Assembly (NCBI RefSeq): GCF_030253575.1
Contig: NC_080564.1
Coordinates: 2,276,501-2,340,500, forward strand
Direction of reading: 5' to 3'
Origin: Rhododendron vialii
Taxonomy: Eukaryota; Streptophyta; Magnoliopsida; Ericales; Ericaceae
Length of the DNA stretch: 64,000 bases
Shown here: positions 12,081-26,640 of the stretch, piece after piece
Layout: each line of letters opens with the position of its first letter
Position numbering within the stretch: the first letter of the stretch is position 1
Program-made: the position numbers and the translations under genes
Notes under the pieces: model-generated
What the model was told of the DNA's origin: nothing
What the model saw: only the letters and a program-made list of their open reading frames with translations
The model's database searches: none

Positions 12081-12097
12081 CGAAATTAAAATATTTT

Positions 12098-12304
12098 TTC
12101 AAAATATTTATGTATAAATTAGCATAATTATGAAAATGTACTAATATATAAACATACACACTGTCTATATCCCGAAAATACACATATAAAATTAGTTTTA
12201 TGAAAATATTTATGCATAAATTAGCATAATTATGAAAGTGTACTAATATATAAACATACACACTGTATATATCCTAAAAATACACATATAAAATTAGTTT
12301 TATG
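12098..12304. repeat. Two-copy tandem repeat of about 102 bp
   Basis: Two nearly identical AT-rich units, each containing TAAATTAGCATAATTATGAA, CATACACACTG and AAATTAGTTTTATG, lie head to tail. They sit just after a GGGGGCAC/GTGCCCCC palindrome. A related GTGCCCCCCACTAGG lies near 12630, so the whole 12.0-12.65 kb block may be one degenerate element. Confidence 0.65.
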
Positions 12305-13350
12305 CATGAATTTCATCAGATGATGCATTTATACTTGTTATGTTACGAATTGTTTGTCTATTATGAGCTATTCTTTCTTGATTCTCTTTATTTTTAACCG
12401 TCTGAGAGAAATATTTTGAAATAAAGGCATTAACAAAACTAGCTCGACCATTCTAAAATTTGTTGATGTTCATTTAAATCATACTTCAAAAATTTTGTGC
12501 TCATTTTCACCTAATTTATCTTAAAGTACGCGTTATAAACTTTTGTAATTAGTAATGTATGTTTTAATTTTGTACGATCTTACTATGGTTGACTAAAAAA
12601 AATAAACTTTAGCCATTGTAATTAACAAGTGCCCCCCACTAGGGTATATTCCTGGATCATTCCCTGGACACGACTCATTACCTCTGCGTCGGTCTTTCTA
12701 TATTTTCCTATGGTTGAAAATTCTATTAGGGCAACGGGGAGGTTCCAAGCAGAGTCCCAACTACTTTCTTTTCAACTTCTACACCATTTCCTGTTTGAAC
12801 GTGGTGTCGCTTCCACTTTGTAACTACTCATATTTTGTTTGCAACTTCCGAATAAAAAGAATAAGGGGTGAAGTCTCTCGGTTCAAAAAGAAAAAAGAAT
12901 TAAGGGTGAAGTCTCTCAAGTCAAGCAGCCCGTGGCATAATGGGGGAATGGGAAGTGGGAACCCATTTATCTACTCTTTTTTTCGATAGTTAGGATGCCG
13001 GGACCAACTTACGCAAACTTCAACTAATCACCTTTTCGATCCGGTCAAATGGCAGGCCATACCGTGACTACAGAATTAATAAGAAGTTAGTACTTTATTA
13101 CAGTAGGACTCCTAGAATCAAATTATGATCAATTGAATGAGAAGCAAATTCACTAACCAACCGGACTTAATATAATGCTTCTGGCTTATGGAACCCATGT
13201 ACCACTGTTTTCTTTGTACTCATAAATGGTCTTTGTTAAAACACTATCAATTTGTCTTGTAACTATCATAGCAGTTTCCCCCTCAATTTCCACACAATGC
13301 AGATCTCCCCCCTCAGGAATAACGTGGCACTGGCCCCACACTGCTGCCTT
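12305..13350. other. Intergenic DNA upstream of the acyl-CoA ligase gene
   Basis: No gene is recognised. A short direct repeat of AGGGTGAAGTCTCTC occurs near 12866-12917. Confidence 0.4.
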
Positions 13351-13352
13351 CC

Positions 13353-13359
13353 TATAAAT
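13353..13359 (+). promoter_or_regulatory. Probable TATA box of the acyl-CoA ligase gene
   Basis: TATAAAT lies about 155 bp upstream of the chosen ATG (13512). It is followed by a CT-rich stretch (about 13385-13445) typical of a plant 5' leader. It is supported by position and sequence only. Confidence 0.5.
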
Positions 13360-13511
13360 TCCCACCATAATTTTCTGTGTATATATATCTCCCTCCCTCT
13401 CCATCTCACTCACAAAACTATTTTCCCATCTCTCTCTCTCTCTCGCAAATCTTCTTTGCAACTCTTGAGAACCAAATAGGCAAACAAAAAAAGGACCAAA
13501 GACATTCTGTA

Positions 13512-15431
13512 ATGGATAGGCTACCAAAATGTGAAGCAAACTATGTGCCTCTCACTCCTCTCACTTTCTTGAAACGAGCCGCTATGGTTTACGCCAAGCG
13601 GACCTCGGTCATATACGGCCGAACGCGTTTCACATGGCGGCTAACCTACGACCGTTGCCTCCGCCTCGCTTCCTCCCTCCGGGCCCTCAACATCGTCAAG
13701 AACGATGTCGTAAGTTTCTTTCTAACATATCCAAATCGAATTTTGCCCGTCGATATAAGTTCTTGAGTACTTTTTCCTTTAACCTCTGGTTAATAAAAAT
13801 TTCTTTGTCGTTCAAAAAAAAATAAAAATCCAACATGTCATTCCTCTTGGACAAAATTCCTGATGGTAAGTGATTTTTTTATTGTATAGGTATCAGTGTT
13901 GGCGCCAAATGTTCCAGCAATGTATGAGATGCATTTTGCAGTGCCCATGGCTGGGGCAATCCTGAACACCATCAACACCAGGCTGGATGCCAAGACCGTT
14001 GCCAACATTCTCAAGCACTCTGAAGCCAAGATCTTCTTCGTGGACTACGAGTATGTGCCACTGGCAAGAGACGCCCTCCGGCTGATTGCCGAGTCTTCCA
14101 TGCCCCTTGTTGTCGTCATCGACGATGTAGACTCGCCCACCAAGGTCCGCCTCGGCGAGCTGGAATACGAGCAGCTGGTATCTAGCGGTGATCCGAGGTT
14201 TGTCCCGAACGAAGTTCAAGACGAGTGGGACCCTATCGCCTTGAACTACACTTCCGGGACTACTTCGGCTCCCAAGGGGGTTGTGTACAGCCATAGAGGT
14301 GCTTACCTGAGCACTCTGAGCCTGATTCTCGGTTGGGAAATGGGGAGCGCACCTGTTTACCTATGGTCGCTCCCCATGTTCCACTGCAACGGTTGGACCT
14401 TCACGTGGGGAGTGGCAGCACGAGGCGGGACCAACGTGTGCATGCGCAACACGACGGCCCAAGAGATGTACGCGAGCATAGCACTGCACAAGGTTACGCA
14501 CATGTGTTGCGCACCAATAGTCTTCAACATCCTTCTGGAGGCCAAGCCTAACGAGCGTGTGGCAATCGCCACCCCCGTGGAAGTGCTCACCGGTGGGGCG
14601 CCGCCACCAGCTGCTCTCCTCGAGAAGATCGAGAAGCTAGGATTCCACGTCGTTCACGCCTATGGCCTAACCGAGGCCACTGGACCTGCCCTGGTCTGCG
14701 AGTGGCAGGCCCAGTGGAACCAGCTACCGCGCCAAGAACAGGCGAAAATCAAGGCGCGGCAGGGGATAAGCATACTGACGCTATCCGATGTTGACGTGAA
14801 GGATTTGGATACGATGCAGAGCGTGCCGCGCGATGGCAAAACGATGGGAGAAATCGTCCTTCGGGGTAGCAGCATCATGAAAGGGTACTTCAAGGACGAA
14901 CAAGCAACCTCGAAAGCCTTCCACAAGGGGTGGTTCGTTACTGGCGACGTCGGTGTCATTCACCCCGATGGGTACCTGGAAATAAAAGACAGGTCCAAGG
15001 ACGTGATCATATCGGGCGGCGAGAACATCAGCAGCGTTGAGTTGGAGGCGGTACTATACCACCACCCGAGCGTGCTCGAAGCGGCAGTGGTGGCTATGCC
15101 GCATCCTCGTTGGGGGGAGAGCCCTTGTGCTTTCGTGGCGCTAAAGAAGGACTCCTCCGGCGTAACGAAGGACGATATCCTCGCGCATTTCCAGAAAAAC
15201 GTCGCCCGGTTTATGATGCCAAAGAAAGTGCATTTCATGGAAGCGCTGCCCAAGAATGCAAATGGCAAGATTCAGAAATTCGAACTAAGGGTTTTGGCAA
15301 AGACACTAGTGGTTACAGAGAGCAATGAGTTGCCCAAAAGGAAATCCTCCACTCAAGTAAACAGGGGATCTCAACCAACCCATTACAGGGATCAACCTCA
15401 TGAACAGATTCTAGCGATGTCCCGCCTTTGA
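13512..15431 (+). CDS. CNL: Peroxisomal acyl-activating enzyme, benzoate/cinnamate-CoA-ligase-like
   Basis: Two exons, 13512-13709 and 13890-15431, joined at GT-AG sites in phase 0, encode 579 aa, close to the usual 570-580 aa of BZO1/CNL-type enzymes. The family adenylates a carboxylic acid with ATP and transfers it to CoA. The closest members I recall, Arabidopsis BZO1 and petunia CNL, act on benzoate or cinnamate in the peroxisomal beta-oxidative route to benzenoids. Visible motifs are the AMP-binding loop YTSGTTSAPKG (residues 186-196), YGLTEA, TGD with Asp419, the DRSKDVIISGGENIS core, and the C-terminal catalytic Lys526 in NGKIQK. The protein ends in SRL, a canonical PTS1 peroxisomal signal. 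The start is the first ATG after a TATA box and a CT-rich leader, and the N-terminus (MDRLPKCEANYVPLTPL) is typical. The substrate is inferred from the subfamily; another aromatic or short acyl acid is possible. A broken copy lies downstream. Confidence 0.92.
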
Positions 15432-16845
15432 AAGCCCATATTTACTGCAAGATTTAAAGCAATATTTGGAATAAGTGAGTGTACAGAGCTTGTTCTATAT
15501 GTTTACGTGGTATTAGATTGTAGCATAAGGGGGAGGCTTATTGTCCTTTTTCTCCAGGGAAGTTTGGTTGTAACTTGTAAGATATTAACATATACTAGCA
15601 GTGTTTTTTTCAAGACTTTATTGAAGTTCGAATTAAGCTAGTTGGTTGATTAAGCAGGACAAAAATTGGGGAAACGACGGTTACGATTGACCTAAAGTTC
15701 ACTTGCCGGGCAATGCTACGACGACCACGTTTAAGTAGATGCCGCTTTACGTGACTTTGACACATTCATTGAACAGCGCTGTAATGAAAAAAGTCCACCA
15801 ATTCAATGGCAGGACATGAGATTGTCTTGCATCCATTCATTCAGAAATTAACAGCTATGGCACTAGTTTTTTTTTTTTTTTTTTTAACTGGAGTTATGGC
15901 ACTAGTTGATTACCATGTCCTAATCAAATAATCGAGATAAAATTTGTGGGGAAAAATTGTACTCCTTAGAGACATTAGGTCCTGTTGGTGGTCTGATAAA
16001 TATTGTGCCAATGCATCAAACCACAAGAACACACCAAGATTTTTATGTGGTACGGATAAATTGGGTTTTAGCCAAATTTGCCTATTCCACAAAAGCATCA
16101 TCCATTAGAATTAATAAATCTAAGTCGGTGGCAGAGCCAGAATTTAAAGTTTGGAGTGACACTATTCAAGAGGAGTCTACTTTTGTTGTTGCGTGTTGTT
16201 CGTAAAAGTGTGAAGAATAATGTTATGTGCATATGTATTTACTTATTAATTAAATTATGTCTTGAGCTTTTCCTTCGTTAAAAAGAATAATAGTTTGGCC
16301 AAAGTCTATTGTGGTCTTATATGATGCTAATAATAGTCATTGAAGCATCATATATACATTATATGTGATGCAAATCGTTCATTTTTTAGAAAGATATCCT
16401 TACATTGACTGTATAAGATAATATGAACTTATCATAGGTGTCTAACGGAATTACCTTAGTGTGATTCCGTACAGATATCCACTTACATATTTTTTCAAAA
16501 TAATCACAATGGATATTACAATATTTTTCCAAAATACAGTAATGAATATTTTCCACCAATGCAGTACTGTCTCCTCGAAAGTACAACAGCTTGTCTGACT
16601 ATTAAGTTCTATTGACTCGAAGCACTCTATACAATTAAGTTTGACTTCAAATCTCCACCACAAAAACACCCCAACACTTTGCTGGGCAATCTCTACAAAA
16701 TCTATTGAAAATAAGACAAATATGGAGCAATAGGGGAAGCCTTGACAGAAATCCTTGGGCTCTCAAAGCCTCTTGCTCTCAATATTCAAATATTCCACAA
16801 AAGATTTGTAAGAGGTATAACTAACTATAAGTTCTTATTTACTAC
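15432..16845. other. 3' flank of the ligase gene and intergenic DNA
   Basis: The first roughly 170 bases are presumably 3' UTR. A T-run lies at about 15868-15886. I see no further gene or well-bounded repeat until the MITE at 16846. Confidence 0.4.
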
Positions 16846-17085
16846 TCCCTCCGTTTCAAATTGAGAGTCCCTTATTCTATTTTGGGATGTTCCAAAATGA
16901 TTGTCCCTTTCCAAAAATAGAAGTGGAAATTTGATAAAATTCCAAAAGTGTCCCTCTTATTTGAATACAAATGGTGCAAAATAAGTAAAATATAGGGGTA
17001 ATGATGGAAAGTAGCTGTAATGATTACATGTCCCCTAAAAAAGTTGAAATTCCAAAGAGGGACTCTCATTTAGGAACGGAGGGAA
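16846..17085. mobile_element. Stowaway-like MITE
   Basis: It begins CTCCCTCCGTTTCAAATTGA and ends TAGGAACGGAGGGAA, flanked by TA at 16844-16845 and 17086-17087. Ends, size (240 bp) and target dinucleotide fit Stowaway. It lies about 70 bp upstream of the ligase pseudogene, in what would be its intron. Confidence 0.8.
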
Positions 17086-17158
17086 TAGTTGTTATGGAAT
17101 CTTTGTTTAATTACTGCTTTTGTTGGACAATTTTTTTTGTGATTTCCTTATATAGATA

Positions 17159-17988
17159 TCAATACTGGCACCAAATGCTCCAGCAATGTATGAGATGAAT
17201 TTTTCAGTACCCATTGGCTGGGGCAGTCCTGAACACCAGACTAGATGCTAAGAAAATTGCCTACATTCTCGAGCACTCTGAAGCTAAGGTCTTATGCGTC
17301 GACTACAGTATGCGTGGCTGTCTGTGACAGCTGACTTGCAAGGTCACCCGGCGGTCAATTTTACTATGTCCGTTGACAATCGCCCACCGGGGTCTGCTTT
17401 GGAGAGTTGGAATACGAGCAGTTGGTCAAATGTGGCAATCCATCTTTTATCCCGGACGAGATCGATAATGGGTGGGAGACCCAATGACCCTGAATTACAC
17501 ATCCGGGACAACGTTAGCTCAGAAGGGAGATGTCTACAGTTGTAGAGGTGCCTACCTGAGCACTGTATGCCTGATTTAAGGTTGGGAAATAGGAAAGCGG
17601 ACCTTAACTTATGGTCGCTCCCAATGTTCCACTGCAACTGGTGGCCCTGTACCGGTGAGGGGCAACACACGATGGGACCAAGGTGTGCATGCGCACCACC
17701 ACGGCCTACTCGAACATAGCAATGCACAAAGTCACGCGTATATGTGTTGTGCGCCAATACTCTTCCACATCCTCCTCGCGGCCAAGCTTAACAAGCTCTT
17801 GGATATGACTACCCCTTTGCAGATACTCACTAGTGGAGTGACTCCACCGGCTCCGCTTCTCAAGAAGGTTAGACAGCTCGGGTTCCACTTTGTTCGCGCT
17901 TACGACATCACTGAGGCTACCGATCCTGGTCCTGCCCTGGTCTGCGACTGCGAGTGGCAAGGTCAATGAAACCAGCTACCGCATCAAT
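17159..17988 (+). pseudogene. Broken partial copy of the acyl-CoA ligase gene
   Basis: The sequence starts at an intact acceptor (ATATAG, then ATATCAATACTGGCACCAAA) matching the 3' end of intron 1 and the start of exon 2 of the gene at 13512. It follows that exon through the adenylate-binding half and stops near the segment corresponding to CEWQAQWNQLP. Exon 1 and the C-terminal domain with the catalytic lysine are absent. The frame is broken repeatedly: the segment after GTCGACTACAGTATG is scrambled, and the P-loop block and others show small deletions and in-frame stops. Because intron sequence precedes the exon, the copy arose by DNA duplication, not through mRNA. The adjacent Stowaway element lies inside the former intron or flank. 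Confidence 0.85.
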
Positions 17989-18302
17989 TACTAGTCTTGG
18001 GTTTGCTTCAACTTTCGATCTTTGAACGTATTAATATACCACCACCAAAGCCAATACCTGATCTCCATGCCGCCACACGGTGTGGAAAACAAGACAGCAA
18101 ATTATTTCATTCACCTTCCTCTGTGGAAGTTCAAAACAGGTCCACAAAGAAGAGAGAACAAATGTTGAATACTTCTACTGACTACTTCCTATATTGAGTA
18201 CATATTAAGTGCTGAAGCTTTACGACATGTAAAGACTGCAGAGAGTCTGAAACTTTATCACCACAAATACGCGTGCGCGCTTGTTTGTGTGTGTGTGCGT
18301 GC

Positions 18303-18351
<49 letters not shown>

Positions 18352-19527
18352 TTTTTTTAACTTTTAGATTTCAGGATGAAAGCATCCATAAAAATCCTTA
18401 TACATGTCATCTACAGGGGAATGAGAATGAAATTGTTTCTCGACTTCTTTATGACCAATAGTTTACATCAACAACTCCTTACCCAGTCATTCATACACAC
18501 AAAGCAACTAACCATTTCCAGTGATCAGCAATGGCGACCGAGATTTCTGCAATTCCTGTGTATAATAAACGTAGAGCATCATGTTCCTGCCAAACAAGGC
18601 AATGTTGATCATGTTATGACCCAGAAAGAAGAGCTTTTTCAGCACATGGGAACAAAAGGATACACAAAGAACCCACAATAAGTAATTGAAATCATACAAT
18701 AAACAATCAGGTTCTTACCAAACCATTCTCACTAAAACTAAAAGGGTAAATAGTGACCCTTCTACACCCACCCTAAACCTTCAACATTTACGAATCTAGC
18801 AACACTTCTGCACTCGGAAGTCTCTAGCCTGACTAGGACCGAGATTGCTAGTTCGTAAACGAGTTATTTGCCAGGAAAGCGAGGGGCAAAACGACAAACA
18901 AATTTTATGCAGGTACACTCATGTTGCGCATCAAGTGGGGAGATAGCATTATATTTCTTTGATTGAAGAAATACACTACAATATTATACATCAACCAAAA
19001 TCAGAAAAAAAAATGCAGAGTTGCAAACTTGCAGACACCCCAACACTTGCAGGACGCATGTTTCATGACAACTCTTATTTAATCATCCATTCATGCCACC
19101 TTCGCCAAGATACATACATTACTTGAAGTGCATTTCAGACGGTAGAGCACAATCGCCAACCATGCGATTTTCTCCTATGAAAATGATTGCAATTGTAAGT
19201 AAATCATACAAAGTACTCTGATTTTCAAAGGAAAATGCTAAGCACAGCAGCAGTGGTACTTACGGTACAAAAAGTGTGTTGGAATTTGATAAAATATACT
19301 GACGTGCTTGAAAGTGAATTGAAAGGTTTGAAGCGTATATCGAAATTTTAACTTTCAGGCTTTATTTGCACCTCAACCACCGACTAGTGGGTAGTTGTTA
19401 GCATGACTCATTTCTAAAACCATACATCTATAGGATGATGAATAACCAAAACAAAAAGACAATAATTAAAAACGAAGACGGGGAAAAATATGAGTGAAAG
19501 AAGATTACAGGCTTTGTAAGACTATCC
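17989..19527. other. Intergenic DNA and 3' flank of the Rab5 gene
   Basis: A (GA)n microsatellite lies at about 18304-18346, preceded by a short GT-rich stretch. No gene was recognised. Bases toward 19527 probably include the 3' UTR of the minus-strand Rab5 gene, but no clear poly(A) signal could be fixed. Confidence 0.4.
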
Positions 19528-22802
<3,275 letters not shown>

Positions 22803-23140
22803 GGGATCAAAGAGGTCGACGGATCGAGAGGTTTTTCGTTTTCAAGAAGTTTGATTTGAAGAGAGAGAGAGAGAGAGAGAGAGAGAGGTTTTGGCTTGGA
22901 AACGGAAGACGTGTAACTGCCGGGGGGGGGTTTGTTTTTGGTACGAAGCGTGGGGGGCTAAACTGTATTTATGGCGGTTGCTTTCGGGGTAATTGCACTG
23001 GTTGCCCTAAGGTTTCTAAAATGTGCAACAAGCCGTTTTTTCTTTTACCTACAGTGTATTGTTTGGTTTTCCTGCTGGAATGATTTCAAGATGGAAATGG
23101 ATGCTTTCTAGTCCACGTTTTGGACTGGAGGAGGGCAATC

Positions 23141-23508
23141 CTCATCGAAACCGTTCATTTGGTGCAATAAGTGGTTTGGATGTATTTTTAGACTTTTACG
23201 GGTAAGAGTGTATTCTTACCGATAAAAGTATATGAGAAAATCCGAATAATTGAATCTAACAATGCAGTCCTGATCGAGACCGTTCATTTGCTGCAATCAG
23301 CAGTTTGGATGTATTTACACTTTTACCGGTAAGAGTGTATAAAAGTGTATGAGAAAATCCAAATCATTAAATCTACCAATGAAGTCTTGATCGAGACCGT
23401 TCATTTGCTGCAATCAGCGGTTTGGATGTATTTTTATACTTTTTACGTGTAATAGTGTATTCTTACTGATAAAAGTGTATGAGAAAATCTGAACCATTCA
23501 ATCTTATT
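23141..23508. repeat. Three tandem copies of an approximately 120-bp unit upstream of Rab5
   Basis: Three head-to-tail copies, starting near 23145, 23270 and 23390, share GACCGTTCATTTGCTGCAAT, GGTTTGGATGTATTT and GTGTATGAGAAAATC. The array begins about 340 bp upstream of the Rab5 start codon, so it may overlap the promoter region. Confidence 0.8.
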
Positions 23509-24620
23509 GTAATACCCCATTGTACATTTTCGTTAATTTATACATTTACTGTTTATAAGTTCTTCTTTATATGTCTTTCATATGAATTTTTTTTTTTTAC
23601 ATAAGGAGAAGTTAAAAGATGAAGATAAGCGAATTACTATTAAAAGAGAAAAAAGATTATTGGTGGGTGATTTTGTACGCGGGTGCATGCATGTGAGGCA
23701 CATACTTAACATCTATGGTATAAAATGACAAGGAAATGAATTAAGTGGTGGATGGACAAGTGTCTTGATTAGACACCTTGCATGTGAGCTTACTGAGCAG
23801 GTGGTGTAAAAACAAGAGCAAAGGATTTCTTTTAAGGACAAATAAGTTTTCGGTGAGATTCTGCCAAGAGCTAGAAGGCCAAGTACTTGGGAGTTGGACG
23901 CGAAGCTTTTACGGTGTTGCATGCGATTTCGGAGCGTGATGGCAAAGCGATTTGAAAGCGAGTGTGAGATACATATTTTTTTGTACAGTATTAATGTTGG
24001 GTTTTTGTTAATTGTGTTATGTGCGGTAACTATATGTCGTGGAACTATTTGGTATGCATGTGACAGAATGACTAGACTAATAAGTTATGCCAAAAGACAA
24101 ATTGGCCAATGGGCTATGGTGAGGCTAGTGAGGTGGTACGTCACCCGTCACATACTGAGGAGGGATTGGATATGTGATTCCATTTACGTGGAATGTGTTA
24201 TATTCGTGGTTGGTGTTAGTACGTGGTGGTTGATGTTGTGCAGTTAATTTAGTATTGATATTGTACACGTTATTAAGTCTCACATACTTCTGGGGTCCTT
24301 TTGGACTCCAGCTTGCAAGGTAGTTAGCGGGTCAGGTGCTGGTGATGCGAGCTTGTCTAAGTTGCTGCAAGGGTGTGTTGTTGTTTATCTACTTTAGAGT
24401 TAGTTGTAAATTATATGATTTTTGAAATAAAAGACAGATTGTAATCTTTTTAATATCATGGTGCTTAAGGATCCGAATTGTTATACTACTGATGAGCGGT
24501 CCTGATTTGGGAGCCACAACCTTTCAAGAAGGAACGGAATGGTCACCACTTCACGTCCCACGGCCACTAGAATGGCCACTTGATTGAAGTCATAAATTAC
24601 AATTTCACATATGTGAGGAT
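23509..24620 (+). other. Possible degenerate solo LTR or retroelement remnant
   Basis: The segment begins TGTAATACCCCATTG, the kind of start seen in many plant Ty3/gypsy LTRs. It contains a CTTCTGGGGTCCTTTTGGAC stretch of the sort found near LTR processing sites, and a TTGAAATAAAAG poly(A)-like signal near 24423. An ORF of 117 codons at 23894-24247 has no recognisable motif and a hydrophobic middle. No matching second LTR, PBS or polypurine tract was found, and the right end is undefined because the large retrotransposon is inserted at 24621. The sequence resumes at 36411. Confidence 0.3.
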
Positions 24621-24792
24621 TGTAGACACCCCATTCTGGACTGTCCGGATAATGTCATTTGTCGATCTTTTATTTCCCCAATGATGATTATAGTCGAAAA
24701 CAGATCAAGGATAAGGGTGTGCTTAAGCCTTGAGCATCCAAAACCCATTTCAAACCTTTCAAACCAGAGACAAACGGCCCCAGCAAAACCCA

Positions 24793-26055
24793 ACTGGCAT
24801 ACGCCAGTGTCTTGGTGACGTACGCCAGTAAGCTGCCACGTGTCAGTCATCGACCAGTGGTCCAGCTTATACTGGCTCACGCCAGTAAGAAATGGCGCAC
24901 GCCAGTCAAACCCAGTCAAATCAACTTTATTCAGCCACTTGGGCGGGACTTTTGTGCCACCCTGACGTAGGCTACAGTTCCCCTGATGATTACATTCGGC
25001 AGGGATGTTCCCCCACTCTCCTACATTTACCCTATCACCCTTTCTTCTCTCTCAAGCTTTCCCTCCAAAAACCAACCAATCCAACCAGCCATTACTTGGC
25101 TGGTTACACCCCTCTCTCCTCTATATATACTCCCCCCTCACACTCTTGCAAAGGGTTACCAAGTTCACAAAAGGGTTGGCCTCATTAAGAAGAAAAGTTC
25201 TCTCTTCTTCCTCCTTTCTTGCTTTCTCTCTTCTTCTTCCATTGAAAGAGAAAGGAAAGAAGCCCACTTCCACATACCTCCACTGATATCCAGTCACCAT
25301 ACAACATCCATCTTCAACCTCTAGGCTCTAAACCACCTTCAAACTTCAACACCCAAAAGGTATACCACCTTTGCATTCCTTTCTGTTTTCGGCCCCTGAG
25401 GGGAACCAGCAAGGCCCAGGCTGGTAAACAATACTAGTCCTGGCCTTGAACTGGTAAAAATACAACAATCGTATGCGACGATACTTGGCGCACGCCAGTT
25501 CCTACATGCCGTACGCCAGTCATGGCAGTATGAGCACAACTGGCGTGGGGATCATGGATCGTCATTCCTTTTGTTTTATCTTTCTGTCGATCACCTTAGC
25601 ATGCTAATAACCGGTTTACTGCTTTCCATATTTAGAACTGTTTAGTGGTACTATCCTATCTTTTTCATCTCTGTCATGTAAAGGCCTCTGGGATCCTTCT
25701 GGTCATGTTCCAGAACCCAGATGATGCAAAGCCAAACACTGGAATCAAAGGCAAAGTGGCGTACGGCAGTAATATACTGGCGTACGGCAGTAGGCTTCTG
25801 GGTCCAGTGACTGGCCCTTGCATCTGAAGCGAAAGCTAGGCCTATCTTTTGTCCCACACTGTTTTGGGGTGTTCTGCTTTCTTTCATGGCCTAAAGCCAT
25901 TCGTTTTGCCTGTGACTGTGTATATTCTTCTATATTAAACTGCGTGGTTTGCCCTGGGTGTGCGCTGGTCCTTTTCCAGAGCCCAGAGGGTTGCAAACAA
26001 AGACTGAGAGATCCAACAAGTGGAGTACGCCAGTTTATATGTGGCGTGCGCAGGT
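24793..26055. repeat. Dispersed array of a 16-bp palindrome in the 5' LTR
   Basis: Copies related to the perfect palindrome ACTGGCGTACGCCAGT start at 24793, 24814, 24871, 24891, 25484, 25505, 25755, 25776 and 26019, each matching 13-15 of 16 positions. A weaker copy starts at 26040. Four lie upstream of the TATA box and the rest downstream. Several occur in pairs about 20 bp apart. The 3' LTR has the same set, shifted by 9,793 bp. Confidence 0.85.
25122..25129 (+). promoter_or_regulatory. TATA box of the 5' LTR
   Basis: TATATATA follows a pyrimidine-rich stretch and is followed by TCCCCCCTCACACTC, a plausible start region. It divides the LTR into a U3 of about 500 bp and a long R/U5. Confidence 0.55.
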
Positions 26056-26618
26056 TGTATCACCATGCAGTGGCTCGACCAGTGCATGCTGGCAGAATCT
26101 GCTCACGTCACCTTGTGACAGCGTACTGCAGTTTGCTCGGGATGCTCAGTGCTTGTTCTCAATCTATACTTAGCATCGCAATCAAATCATTCATAAGCAT
26201 TTTGTCACATAAACTGCAATTTGTTACCGCTTTCGTCCCCATTAACTGTTCCCCCGCCCTAACTGGCTAAAAAAATGATAAAATGAGAGAAAAATGCAAA
26301 GGTTTTCATGAAATGCCCGAGTAGAGACCGATCTCCGGATTGGGCGAGAGGGGGTGCCATAAAACCCTTCCCCTCTCGTAACCTGGCTCCCGAACCTCAG
26401 ATATCGAAGGTGACGACGGACCGGTCTACGCCTTTTCAAAATCAAACAAACGTAGCAAAAACGTTTTCGAGTTCGGTTCCTTGGGTGTTCCTACCGCTAA
26501 AACCCGAGTGGCGACTCTGAATCGAGGCGTTTCGCCGCGCTTTTTCCAAAATGGGCCGCGCTCAGTCTTTAAAAAGGGAACCCAAAGATCGAACGATTTT
26601 CGGGGCGCGTGCCCACAG

Positions 26619-26640
26619 TGGCGACTCTGCTGGGGATCGA
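26619..26640 (+). promoter_or_regulatory. Primer binding site, tRNA-Arg type
   Basis: One base after the 5' LTR, TGGCGACTCTGCTGGGGA plus the next few bases is complementary to the 3' end of plant tRNA-Arg(ACG) including CCA, with one mismatch as I recall that tRNA. A tRNA-Arg primer is characteristic of the Tat/Ogre lineage of Ty3/gypsy elements. Confidence 0.75.

Larger units (their letters stand above)
24621..26617 (+). repeat. 5' LTR (1,997 bp)
   Basis: The LTR runs from TG to CA with the same length as the 3' LTR. It contains ten dispersed copies of a 16-bp palindrome related to ACTGGCGTACGCCAGT, a TATA box at 25122-25129, and GC-rich sequence near its 3' end. The open frames through it, for example 25818-26270, occur in both LTRs and match no protein family. 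Confidence 0.95.

Noticed and set aside
13893-14294. 133-aa minus-strand frame
   Set aside because: Antisense to the GC-rich exon 2 of the acyl-CoA ligase.
25818-26270. 150-aa frame, also at 35611-36063
   Set aside because: It lies inside the LTR, occurs identically in both LTRs, and has no known domain; chance open frame.
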